A model generated the notes under the pieces. It had not been told where the DNA came from. It made no database searches and was given only the letters and a program-made list of their open reading frames with translations. Made by a program: the position numbers and the translations under genes. From Paramicrobacterium humi (GTDB lineage Bacteria > Actinomycetota > Actinomycetes > Actinomycetales > Microbacteriaceae), in assembly GCF_900105715.1 (NCBI RefSeq), contig NZ_FNRY01000001.1, positions 1,488,001-1,552,000 of the forward strand: a stretch of DNA of 64,000 nucleotides, written 5' to 3'. Positions 34,229 to 42,524 of the stretch are shown here, one piece after another. Position 1 is the stretch's first letter. Each line of letters starts with the position of its first letter.

Positions 34229-35904
34229 CGCTGACCGATGAGAGGGCGGATGCCGGCGCGCTGCGCCCGGCCGACACCGACGTGCTGCTGCGCGCCGAGA
34301 CCCTCTCGGTGTCGTTCCACGGCCGGCCCGTCGTCAACGACGTGTCCTTCGAACTGCGCCGCGGGGAGTGCCTCGCGATCGTGGGTGAGTCGGGCTCGGG
34401 CAAGTCGGTGACCGCCCGCTCGCTCGTGGGGCTCACGGGCGCGGGCGCCGCGGTGTCGGCCGGGCAGCTGAGCCTTGAGGGGCAAGACCTCACCACGGTG
34501 ACCGAGAAGCAGTGGCGGGCGCTGCGCGGACGTCGCGTCGGCTTCGTTCTGCAGGACGCTCTCGTCTCGCTCGACCCGCTGCGGCCCGTCGGCGCCGAGA
34601 TCGAGGAGGCGCTGCGCCTGCACGGCTGGGGCCGCGCGCGCGACCGCCGGCGGAAGGCGATCGAGCTGCTCGAGGCCGTCGGCGTGCCCCAGCCCGAGCA
34701 GCGGGCGCGGCAGCGGCCCGACGAGCTGTCGGGCGGACTGCGCCAGCGCGCGCTCATCGCCTCCGCGCTCGCGCTCGACCCCGAGCTCATCATCGCCGAC
34801 GAGCCCACGACGGCGCTCGACGTGACCGTGCAAGCGCACGTGCTCGCGCTGCTCGCCGACGCGAAACGGCGCGGCACGTCCCTCATCGTGATCAGCCACG
34901 ACCTCTCGGTCGTCGCCGAGCTCGCCGACCGCATCATCGTCATGACGGGCGGCAGCGTCGTGGAGTCGGGCGCCGCCGACCGGGTGCTCGGCGACCCGCA
35001 GCATCCGTACACGAGGCGACTGCTCGCCGCCGTTCCCGGCACGCACACGCGGGGGAAGCGGCTCAGCGACGCCCCCGCAGTCGCCGCCCGGCGGCATCCG
35101 CCCGTGGATGAGCCCGCCGCGGTGCCCGCGCTTGCCGCCGCGCACCTGACCAAACGGTTCCCGCGGCCGGACGGCAGCCTCGCGACCGCCGTCGACGACG
35201 TGTCGTTCGCCCTTGAGCGCGGCACGACGCTCGGGATCGTCGGCGAGTCCGGCTCGGGGAAGAGCACGACGGCGCGCCTCGCTCTCGCGCTCGAATCACC
35301 GGATGAGGGCGAGGTCACGCTGCTCGGGCGGCCGTGGACGGCCGTGAGCGAACGCAAGCGGCGCCGGCTGCGCAGCCGCATCTCCGTCGTGTACCAGGAC
35401 CCGCTGAGCTCGTTCGACCCCCGCTGGAACACGGAGCGCATCCTGCTCGACGCCCTGCCGGAATCCGTTCCCGCTGCCGATCGCCGCTCGCGCATCGCGG
35501 AGCTCGTTCGGCAGGTCGGGCTGCCGGCCGACGTGCTCGCCCGCTTCCCGCTGCGGCTCTCGGGCGGGCAGCGGCAGCGCATCGCGATCGCTCGGGCGCT
35601 CGCGACCGAGCCGGAGGTGCTCGTCCTCGACGAGGCCGTGTCGGCGCTCGACGTGTCGGTGCAGGCGCAGATCCTCGACCTGCTCGCCGACCTCAAGCAG
35701 CAGCTGCGGCTCAGCTACCTGTTCATCTCGCACGACCTCGGCGTGATCAGCCACGTGAGCGACGACGTGCTCGTCATGAAGGACGGTCGGGTCGTCGAGC
35801 ACGGCCCCGTCGAGCAGATCTTCGCGCATCCCGCCCACCCGTACACGGCCCAGCTCGTCGGTGCGGCAGCGCCGCGGCTGGCGGCATCCGACCCCCTCAC
35901 CTGA
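34225..35904 (+). CDS. Fused double ABC ATPase of a peptide-type importer (DppD-DppF-like)
   Basis: A 559-residue protein carrying two complete nucleotide-binding domains. Domain 1 has Walker A GESGSGKS at ~54-61 and signature LSGGLRQRAL. Domain 2 has Walker A GESGSGKS at ~340-347, signature LSGGQRQRIAI and Walker B LVLDEAVSALD. Each is followed by the oligopeptide-transporter C motif (HPYT). The domains are normally separate proteins, though fusion is common in actinobacteria and proteobacteria. ATG 34225 is set by the ATGA overlap with the permease; an upstream extension is just the permease in another frame. Confidence 0.93.
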   Translation: MTLTDERADAGALRPADTDVLLRAETLSVSFHGRPVVNDVSFELRRGECLAIVGESGSGKSVTARSLVGLTGAGAAVSAGQLSLEGQDLTTVTEKQWRALRGRRVGFVLQDALVSLDPLRPVGAEIEEALRLHGWGRARDRRRKAIELLEAVGVPQPEQRARQRPDELSGGLRQRALIASALALDPELIIADEPTTALDVTVQAHVLALLADAKRRGTSLIVISHDLSVVAELADRIIVMTGGSVVESGAADRVLGDPQHPYTRRLLAAVPGTHTRGKRLSDAPAVAARRHPPVDEPAAVPALAAAHLTKRFPRPDGSLATAVDDVSFALERGTTLGIVGESGSGKSTTARLALALESPDEGEVTLLGRPWTAVSERKRRRLRSRISVVYQDPLSSFDPRWNTERILLDALPESVPAADRRSRIAELVRQVGLPADVLARFPLRLSGGQRQRIAIARALATEPEVLVLDEAVSALDVSVQAQILDLLADLKQQLRLSYLFISHDLGVISHVSDDVLVMKDGRVVEHGPVEQIFAHPAHPYTAQLVGAAAPRLAASDPLT

Positions 35905-35922
35905 GAGAAAGAGACACCGACA

Positions 35923-37293
35923 ATGACAATACCTCTGCTGTTCAACGCCTTCGTCATGAACACGACCTCGCACATCCACCACGGGCAGTGGCGCCGGCCC
36001 GACGCCGGGCAGACCGAGTTCAACGACGTCGACACGTGGATCGAGCTCGCGAAGCTGCTCGAGGCGGCGAAGTTCGACGGCATGTTCTTCGCCGACGTCA
36101 CGGGACTGTACGGCGACGCCGACGCGCCCTACGACGTGTACGTGAACGAGGGGCTGCAGATTCCGAGCAACGACCCGACCGTGCTGCTTGCGGCGCTCGC
36201 CGTGAACACGACGCACCTCGGGCTCGCGCTCACCTCGAACGTCATGCAGAGCCACCCGTTCCAGTTCGCGCGGCAGATCTCGACGCTCGACCACATCACG
36301 CGCGGCCGCGTGGCGTGGAACGTCGTCACGGGAATGCAGGACAACGGCGCCCGCAACTTCGGGCTCGAGAAGCTCGTCGACCACGACGCCCGGTACGAGT
36401 GGGCGGAAGAGTACGTCGACGTCGTCTACAAGCTGTGGGAGGGCTCGTGGGACGACGACGCCGTGCTGAAGGACCGCGACGGCGCCTACTCCGACGTCAG
36501 CCGGGTGCACAAGATCCACCACAAGAGCGCGCGATACAGCGTCGAGGGACCGCACCTGCCGTCGCCGTCGCCGCAGCGCACGCCCGTGCTGTACCAGGCG
36601 GGCTCGTCGGTCGCGGGGCGCCGATTCGCCGCGCGCAACGCCGAGGCCACGTTCATCGTCGCGCCGAGTCCCGAGATCGCGCGGCAGCAGATCGACGAGA
36701 CGCGCGCGCTCGCCGTCGAGTACGGACGCAAGCCCGAGGACATCAAGTTCTTCCAGGGGCTGAGCTTCATCATCGGCGACACCGAGGAGGAAGCGCAGGC
36801 GAAGGCCGACGAGTACATGAAGTACGTGTCTGTCGACGGCTACTCCGCGCACTCCGCGATTGTGGACCCCGACGGACGCGTGTACCCGCCGGAGACGCCG
36901 CTGAAGGACGTGCAGACGAACTCGGCGCGCGGCTTCGTGGAGTGGGTGTCGCGGTACATCACCGACCGGGAGCCCGTCGTCGCCGACCTCGCGATCCTGC
37001 GGGCGCGCAACAGCGCCATTATCGGCACGCCCGAGTCGATCGCCGACCAGCTCGAGGTGTGGCAGGCCGCCGGCATCGACGGCGTCAACGTCATCAACTG
37101 GGTGATCCCCGGCTCGTTCGCGGAGTTCGCGGACAGCGTGCTGCCCGTGCTGCGGGAGCGTGGCCTCGCGAAGACGGAGTACGGCGAGGGGGCGACGCTG
37201 CGCGAGAAGCTGTTCGGGCAGCCGCGCTTGAACGAGCGGCACCCGGCGGCGCAGTACCGCGGCGCATTCCGCGAGGCGGACGCGCTCGTGTAG
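35923..37293 (+). CDS. LLM flavin-dependent monooxygenase (NtaA/SnaA/DszA type)
   Basis: A 456-residue enzyme. Signatures include GLYGD, PSNDPTVLLAALA, SNVMQSHPFQFARQISTLDHITRGRVAWNVVTG and YQAGSSVAGRRFAARNAEATF, all of the nitrilotriacetate/pristinamycin/dibenzothiophene-sulfone monooxygenase group, which uses FMNH2 from a separate reductase plus O2. It lies 18 bases after the importer ATPase gene, so it probably oxidises the imported compound. No flavin reductase is present in the window. The substrate could be a sulfone, chelate or N-alkyl compound and is unresolved. Confidence 0.92.
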   Translation: MTIPLLFNAFVMNTTSHIHHGQWRRPDAGQTEFNDVDTWIELAKLLEAAKFDGMFFADVTGLYGDADAPYDVYVNEGLQIPSNDPTVLLAALAVNTTHLGLALTSNVMQSHPFQFARQISTLDHITRGRVAWNVVTGMQDNGARNFGLEKLVDHDARYEWAEEYVDVVYKLWEGSWDDDAVLKDRDGAYSDVSRVHKIHHKSARYSVEGPHLPSPSPQRTPVLYQAGSSVAGRRFAARNAEATFIVAPSPEIARQQIDETRALAVEYGRKPEDIKFFQGLSFIIGDTEEEAQAKADEYMKYVSVDGYSAHSAIVDPDGRVYPPETPLKDVQTNSARGFVEWVSRYITDREPVVADLAILRARNSAIIGTPESIADQLEVWQAAGIDGVNVINWVIPGSFAEFADSVLPVLRERGLAKTEYGEGATLREKLFGQPRLNERHPAAQYRGAFREADALV

Positions 37294-37320
37294 CCGGGGC
37301 TGAGGGGGGAATCAGAAACG

Positions 37321-37354
37321 CCGATGGGAGCCTGGATATCCAGGCTCCCATCGG
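37321..37354. terminator. 34-base perfect palindrome between convergent genes
   Basis: CCGATGGGAGCCTGG and CCAGGCTCCCATCGG (15-base arms) flank ATAT, making the whole 34 bases a perfect palindrome. It lies 27 bases after the monooxygenase stop and 29 before the helicase stop and can end transcription from both sides. Confidence 0.75.
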
Positions 37355-37383
37355 CTGTTGTGGCTCCCAAACGGGATGCGGGC

Positions 37384-39159
37384 CTACTTGTGACGCGGCT
37401 TGCGGAACGGACGCTCACCGCGTGAGTCATGACCTCTGCGCGGGCCGCCGTCGCGGTCCTCACGCCGACGGCGCGGTCCCCGGTCGGGTTTGATCTCGAT
37501 GAGCGTCCCGCCGATGCGGGTGTCACGCAGCCGCGTGAGCACGTCGTCGGACAGATCGGCCGGCAGCTCGACGATCGAGAAGTCCGGACGGATCTGGATC
37601 GCCCCGAAATCGTCCCGGCTCAGTCCGCCCTCGTTCGCGAGGGCGCCGACGATCTGGCGCGGCTCGACGCGCTGACGCCGGCCGACTTCGATGCGGTACG
37701 GCGCCATTGCGGTGTTGGAGCGCCGACGGCGCTCGCCGCGGTCGGCCTTCCCGCCGCGCTCATCGCGTTCGCGCAGCTGGACGAGCTCGTCCTCGGCGGA
37801 GAGCAGCAGCGGCGTGTCTCCCTGCGCGACGATCGCGAGGGCGGCCGCGACGTCCGCCTCGGGCACGTCGTGGTGCGACACATAGTGGCCGATGATGTCG
37901 CGGAACGCCGCAATCCGGCCGTCCTGCGCGAGCGCCGACGTGATCGCGTCGTCGAACCGGGTGAGGCGCGAGACGTTCACGTCCTCCACGCTCGGCAGCT
38001 GCATCTGCGTCAACGGCTGCCGGGTCGCCTTCTCGATCGCCCCGAGCAGACGGCGCTCGCGCGGAGTGACGAAGCTGATCGCCGCGCCGCTGCGACCCGC
38101 CCGCCCCGTGCGGCCGATGCGGTGCACGTACGACTCCGTGTCGATCGGGATGTCGTAGTTGACGACGTGGCTGATGCGGTCGACGTCGAGTCCGCGCGCG
38201 GCGACATCGGTCGCGACGAGAATGTCGAGCTTGCCGGACTTCAGCTGGTTCACCGTGCGCTCGCGCTGCGCCTGGGCGACGTCGCCGCTGATCGCTGCGG
38301 CGGAGTAGCCGCGAGCGCGCAGCTTCTCGGCGAGCGTCTCGGTCTCGCTCTTCGTGCGGACGAAGATGATCATGCCCTCGAAGTTCTCCACCTCGAGGAT
38401 CCGCGTGAGCGCGTCGACCTTCTGCGGGTACGACACCATGAGGTAGCGCTGGCTGATGTTCGCCGACGTCGTTGTCTTGCCCTTGACCGAGATCTCCTCG
38501 GCATCCCGCAGGTACTGCTTCGAGATGCGCCGGATCTGCGCCGGCATCGTCGCCGAGAACAGGGCGACCTGCTTCTCTTCCGGCGTCTCGGCGAGGATCG
38601 TCTCGACATCTTCGGCAAAGCCCATCTTGAGCATCTCGTCGGCCTCGTCGAGAACGAGGTACTTGATCTCGGAGAGGTCGAGAGTGCCCTTGGCGATGTG
38701 GTCCATGATGCGCCCGGGTGTTCCGACGACCACGTGCACGCCGCGTCGCAGCGCCGAGAGCTGCACGCCGTACGCCTGCCCGCCGTAGACGGGAAGGACG
38801 TGGATGCCGCGCAAGTGCGACGCGTACTGCTCGAACGCCTCGCAGACCTGCAGAGCGAGCTCGCGCGTGGGGGAGAGCACGAGAGCCTGCGGCGCCTTCT
38901 GCCCGGCGTCGATCCGGGAGAGGATCGGCAGCGCGAACGCCGCCGTCTTCCCCGTGCCGGTCTGCGCGAGCCCGACGACGTCGCGCCCGTCGAGCAGAGT
39001 GGGGATCGTTGCCGCCTGAATGGCCGACGGGGTCTCGTAGCCGATGTCGCGAACGGCCTTGAGCACGGGCTCGCTGAGCCCGAGCTCGGAGAACGACGGG
39101 ACCTCGGGAGTGTCTGCGGGGTCGACGGTCGCCGTTCCGCTCGATTCGTGAGCTGTCAT
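37384..39159 (-). CDS. DEAD-box ATP-dependent RNA helicase (DeaD/CsdA-like)
   Basis: A 591-residue helicase. Motifs in order: Q motif ETPSAIQ, AQTGTGKT (I), PTRELALQ (Ia), DEAD box in VLDEADEML, SAT as FSATMP (III), and ARGLDVDRISHVVNYD with HRIGRTGRAG (V-VI). The C-terminal part has a DbpA/CsdA-type RNA-binding fold (YRIEVGRRQRVEP...GALANEGG) and a basic Arg/Gly tail. It remodels structured RNA, for example in ribosome assembly or cold growth. ATG 39159 is chosen; a GTG two codons earlier is possible. Convergent with the monooxygenase operon. Confidence 0.92.
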   Translation of the reverse strand: MTAHESSGTATVDPADTPEVPSFSELGLSEPVLKAVRDIGYETPSAIQAATIPTLLDGRDVVGLAQTGTGKTAAFALPILSRIDAGQKAPQALVLSPTRELALQVCEAFEQYASHLRGIHVLPVYGGQAYGVQLSALRRGVHVVVGTPGRIMDHIAKGTLDLSEIKYLVLDEADEMLKMGFAEDVETILAETPEEKQVALFSATMPAQIRRISKQYLRDAEEISVKGKTTTSANISQRYLMVSYPQKVDALTRILEVENFEGMIIFVRTKSETETLAEKLRARGYSAAAISGDVAQAQRERTVNQLKSGKLDILVATDVAARGLDVDRISHVVNYDIPIDTESYVHRIGRTGRAGRSGAAISFVTPRERRLLGAIEKATRQPLTQMQLPSVEDVNVSRLTRFDDAITSALAQDGRIAAFRDIIGHYVSHHDVPEADVAAALAIVAQGDTPLLLSAEDELVQLRERDERGGKADRGERRRRSNTAMAPYRIEVGRRQRVEPRQIVGALANEGGLSRDDFGAIQIRPDFSIVELPADLSDDVLTRLRDTRIGGTLIEIKPDRGPRRRREDRDGGPRRGHDSRGERPFRKPRHK

Positions 39160-39233
39160 TGACACAACGGTAGTCGGTCGTGGCTGGCAACTGAACGACA
39201 GTGTTGAATTCAGGCGGTGGGATGCAGAGCGCG

Positions 39234-40067
39234 TCAGGTCAGATCGTCGTTCGCTCCGCTCACCCAGTCGATGTAGCGCTTGGCCGAGAACTGCACGATG
39301 GTGGCGGCATCCGGACCCGCGCTCGATCCGAAGTTGTTGTAGAGCACGTCGAAATCGAAGCGGGAGACGAAGTCGGCCATGCGGCGGATGACGGCGGCTG
39401 AGAGCGGGATGCGGTTCGGGTAGCTGCGCAGGAACGTGACGTTCCCGTCGGGAGTGGGGAAGATCGCGTCACCCGCGAACAGCATGCCACGCCCGTCGGC
39501 GCCGGCTGACCAGTGCGCGAGCGTGCTGCCGGGGAAGTGCCCGCCGATCTGGTCGAGCCGGATGCCAGGCAGCACCTCGAACGGCTCGCTCCACGTGCGC
39601 ACGGCGTCCGGCCGATACCCGAGCCAGCGCTTGTCGGCTTCGGCGACCCAGATCGTCGCGTTCTCGAACGCCTCGCTCCAGGCGGACTGCGCGCCGTACA
39701 TGTGCGGATGGCTCGCGACGATATGACGGATGCCGCCAAGCTCGCGCACGCGCTCGATCGCAGCAGCATCGATCAGCCCGGGCACATCGAAGAGCAGGTT
39801 CCCCGCCTCGGTCTGCACGAGCATCCCCTGCTGGTCGATGCCCACGCCGTCGGCCCTGATTCCCCACAGCCGGTCTGCGACGGGGAAGACCTCGACGAAA
39901 TGGCCTGTGTCGCGCAGCTCGTCAAGCGTCGTCCAGCGCTGTCCGGTCGCCGGCACGTACTGCCGCTCGTCTTCGCAGATCGGGCATTCGGCGGGCGGCT
40001 CCATGCTCGGTGCGTACTCGACGCCGCAGGTCGCGCACAGCCACAGGACGGGACTCTTCTCAACCAC
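39234..40067 (-). CDS. Rubredoxin-like zinc ribbon + metallo-beta-lactamase-fold protein
   Basis: A 277-residue protein. The N terminus has two Cys pairs (LCATC and CPIC, residues ~11-14 and ~28-31) like a rubredoxin knuckle. An MBL fold follows: SHPHMYG in place of the canonical HxHxDH, GGHFPGSTLAHW, and GDAIFPTPDGN. The altered His motif means only part of the usual di-metal site remains. The family is of unknown function and often annotated as hydrolase. It starts at GTG 40067. It lies upstream of the helicase on the same strand, with a 75-base gap. Confidence 0.85.
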   Translation of the reverse strand: MVEKSPVLWLCATCGVEYAPSMEPPAECPICEDERQYVPATGQRWTTLDELRDTGHFVEVFPVADRLWGIRADGVGIDQQGMLVQTEAGNLLFDVPGLIDAAAIERVRELGGIRHIVASHPHMYGAQSAWSEAFENATIWVAEADKRWLGYRPDAVRTWSEPFEVLPGIRLDQIGGHFPGSTLAHWSAGADGRGMLFAGDAIFPTPDGNVTFLRSYPNRIPLSAAVIRRMADFVSRFDFDVLYNNFGSSAGPDAATIVQFSAKRYIDWVSGANDDLT

Positions 40068-40118
40068 GGCTACTCCGATCGTGGGACGGGCGCATCGGTG
40101 CGCGGGAGCACCTCCACA

Positions 40119-40763
40119 CTAGGGCGTGGGGGTCGGGGCAGGAGCCGGCGTGCCTCCGGTGTCGCCGCCCGTGTCGCCGCCGGTATCGCCGGCGTCGTCG
40201 CCGCCATTTCCGTTTCCGTTGCCGTTGTTCCCGTTGCCGTTGCCGTTGTTTCCGTTGTTTCCGCTGTTGCCGTTCCCGTTGTTCCCGTTCCCGTTGTTTC
40301 CGTTGTTGCTCTTCTCCTGCTTCTCCTTCTTGTCCTTCTTCTCCTTTTCGGTGTCCTTGGGCGTGGTGTCGTTGCCGCCGCTGTTGTTCGAGTTGTCGAC
40401 CGGCGCGGTCGTCTCGGGAGTGGTCGTCGGCGTGCTCGACGGTTCCGTCTTCGGTGACTCGAGGTCGGCGCGCACGAGCTCGATCGTCGACTTGATGGCG
40501 GCCCCACGCTCGGCGTCGATCGTGCCGTTGCCGAGGCCCGCCGTGAGTTGAGCCTCGAGCTTGTTCAGCGCGGCCAGAGCGCTCTCGGTGTCATCGTCGG
40601 CCGCGGCATCCGCTATCGCGACGACTGTCGCTTGCATGCTGCGCGCGGTGTCGACGGTGATGTCGCCGGCCGGGGCCGTGCAGCCGGTCACCAGGCCCAC
40701 GACGAGGAGCGTCGCTCCGACGGCGGAGACCACTCTGCGCTTGCGTGCTCGCGGCGCCATCAT
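40119..40763 (-). CDS. Lipoprotein with Asn-Gly low-complexity C terminus, partner of a Ser/Thr kinase
   Basis: A 214-residue surface lipoprotein. The signal peptide ends at lipobox VTGC (Cys28). A helical domain follows (~33-105, ALAALNKLEAQLTAGLGNGTIDAERG), then a Thr/Pro-rich linker, a Lys/Glu cluster and an NGNNGNGN-type run (~150-195), ending in Pro/Thr repeats. The DNA for the NG run is a GTTNCCGTT-type simple repeat and may vary in length. It is coupled by ATGA overlap to the kinase gene upstream, so it probably works in the same envelope-sensing system; the function is unknown. Confidence 0.85.
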   Translation of the reverse strand: MMAPRARKRRVVSAVGATLLVVGLVTGCTAPAGDITVDTARSMQATVVAIADAAADDDTESALAALNKLEAQLTAGLGNGTIDAERGAAIKSTIELVRADLESPKTEPSSTPTTTPETTAPVDNSNNSGGNDTTPKDTEKEKKDKKEKQEKSNNGNNGNGNNGNGNSGNNGNNGNGNGNNGNGNGNGGDDAGDTGGDTGGDTGGTPAPAPTPTP

Positions 40764-42007
40764 GGCGACACCTCCTTCATGAGCTGGTCGAGGTGAGTCG
40801 AAAGCGGAGCGGGGAGCGTCGGCAGATCCGGTGCTGACGCGGTTCCGCCCGACTGAAGCATCGGCCAGAGCACGAGGCCCGCGATCACCGCCGCCACGAT
40901 CAGGACGAGAACGGCGACGAGAATCCAGCGTCGCAAGGCGCGGCGCGGGTTCCGGGTCTCGGGGGAGTCGGCGGTGCTCGGCGCCGTCGCGGGCGTCGAG
41001 TCGGTTCTGGGCTCGTCGCCAGTCGAGGATGGGGTCACCGGCGCCGGCTTGGTCGGCGTCTCGGCGTTGTCGAACCGCACGGTCGGCGCGTCGGCGGCAT
41101 CCGCGTCCGCCATGACGGGCGCCGTCATAGCGCTCGTGATGTCGGGATCGACGGGGCTCGCGTTGTTCGTGTTCATCGTTCTGACGGCCGCCGCGACCTC
41201 GAGCGCCGTTGGGCGGTCGTCAGGATCGGTCGCCGTCATCGCGGTCAGCAGCGACTTCCATTCGTAGCCGAGCGACCCGGGGATCTCGGGCGCCTCGTTG
41301 AGCCGCGCGAACAAGGCTTCGTTCCGATCCGGCTGCGGGTAGGCGCGCCGGCCCGTGAGCGCCTCGAGCAGAACGAGGCCGAGCGCGTACACGTCGGCGG
41401 GAGGAGCGGGAGAGGCGCCGCGCACTTGCTCGGGACTGAGGTAGGCGACGGTGCCGACGACGAGCCCCGGCGTGGTCAGGCGCGCGCTGTCGATGAGGTA
41501 CGCGATGCCGAAATCGGCGAGTTTCGCCCGGAACGCGGGTTCCGTTGTCGGCGAGGGCCTCAACAGCACGTTGGAGGGCTTGATGTCCCGGTGCACGATG
41601 CGCGCCTCGTGCACGACGTGCAGCGCGTCGGCCAGGTCGAGCGCCATGGCGGCCACTTCCGCGCTCGGCAGCGGAGACTCCTCGATGCGCTGTGCGAGCG
41701 TCGGACCGGAGATGTACTCCATGACGAGGTATGCGCCGTCGTCAGAGGAGACGTTGGCGTCGAACAGCGTCACAAGGGCATGGTGGTTGAGCGACGCGAG
41801 AACGCGAGTCTCTGATGCTTTGCGCTGAGCATCAGTTGGCTCCGCCGTGCCAGGCGGGAAGAGCTTCACGGCGACTGTGCGACCGAGGGACTCGTCGACG
41901 GCGCGGTAGACGGTTGCCATTCCGCCGGAGCCGATCCGCTCCTCGAGTCGGTATCGGCCGTCGAGAAGTTCTCCCGTTCTGCGGGGGGATGCGAGAGCGT
42001 CAGTCAT
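40760..42007 (-). CDS. Transmembrane Ser/Thr protein kinase (PknB-like)
   Basis: A 415-residue Hanks-type kinase. It has glycine loop IGSGGMATVYRA, Lys in VAVKLFPP, catalytic HRDIKPSNV, DFGIAYL, and activation-segment TPGLVVGTVAYLSPEQV. The domain spans ~15-275. A Thr/Pro-rich juxtamembrane linker follows, then one transmembrane helix (~355-378) and a short outside tail without PASTA domains. ATG 42007 (MTDALASP) is preferred over a GTG 12 codons earlier. The adjoining NG-rich lipoprotein may be the extracellular partner that the short tail lacks. Confidence 0.92.
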   Translation of the reverse strand: MTDALASPRRTGELLDGRYRLEERIGSGGMATVYRAVDESLGRTVAVKLFPPGTAEPTDAQRKASETRVLASLNHHALVTLFDANVSSDDGAYLVMEYISGPTLAQRIEESPLPSAEVAAMALDLADALHVVHEARIVHRDIKPSNVLLRPSPTTEPAFRAKLADFGIAYLIDSARLTTPGLVVGTVAYLSPEQVRGASPAPPADVYALGLVLLEALTGRRAYPQPDRNEALFARLNEAPEIPGSLGYEWKSLLTAMTATDPDDRPTALEVAAAVRTMNTNNASPVDPDITSAMTAPVMADADAADAPTVRFDNAETPTKPAPVTPSSTGDEPRTDSTPATAPSTADSPETRNPRRALRRWILVAVLVLIVAAVIAGLVLWPMLQSGGTASAPDLPTLPAPLSTHLDQLMKEVSP

Positions 42008-42039
42008 AGGGCTGCGTGCACGAGCGGTACTCGCCCACG

Positions 42040-42297
42040 TCAAGCGATCGGGTCGTCGCTGTCGGTGCTGCGGCGCGTCACGCGCTCACCGTTCGCCGGG
42101 TCGACCGCGGAGCGGGTCGTCGAGACGCTCGAACGGCGGCGGAACAGCAGCGCGATGCCGATGATGAACACCACGACGCCCGCGCCCATCAGGATGTAGC
42201 CGATCAGGTCGAGGTTCACAGGTCCCGCGTCGACGTTGATCGCGAAGGTCAAGATCGCCCCGATGACGAAGAGGGCGATTCCGGTTCCGATGCTCAT
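42040..42297 (-). CDS. DUF6458-type small membrane protein
   Basis: An 85-residue protein with two hydrophobic helices (MSIGTGIALFVIGAILTFAI and IGYILMGAGVVVFIIGIALLF) and a polar Ser/Arg/Asp tail. The MSIGTGI...AILTFA pattern is the DUF6458 signature widespread in actinobacteria. ATG 42297 is chosen by that signature; a Met four codons earlier is possible. Function unknown. It lies 32 bases upstream of the kinase on the same strand. Confidence 0.85.
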   Translation of the reverse strand: MSIGTGIALFVIGAILTFAINVDAGPVNLDLIGYILMGAGVVVFIIGIALLFRRRSSVSTTRSAVDPANGERVTRRSTDSDDPIA

Positions 42298-42477
42298 GAG
42301 CTGTCTCATCCCATCTCGCTCGTCCCGCGCTGCCGCTGTGGCAGAGTCGGGCGAAGCGTCTAAGCGGTCGCTCGCGCTGTGGCACGAACGCTGACACTCG
42401 CAAGTTAGCGTGCATCCGCCGGCGCGGACAGGGGCTTGACTTCGGTCACGCTCCTGGGGAAACGCGCACAGGCGGCT

Positions 42478-42516
42478 GAGAGCCGGAGTGGACAGCGTAG
42501 CCCTGCTCCGGCTCTC
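42478..42516. terminator. Terminator hairpin after lacZ
   Basis: GAGAGCCGGAG (42478-42488) and CTCCGGCTCTC (42506-42516) are perfect 11-base arms with a 17-base loop, starting 8 bases after the leftward lacZ stop. The gap from 42298 to the lacZ end holds nothing else recognisable. Confidence 0.75.
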
Positions 42517-42524
42517 TGCCGCGG

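Noticed and set aside
40200-40320. Short GTTNCCGTT repeats as a CRISPR or satellite array
   Set aside because: They are in frame and code the Asn-Gly-rich tail of the lipoprotein; there are no unique spacers.
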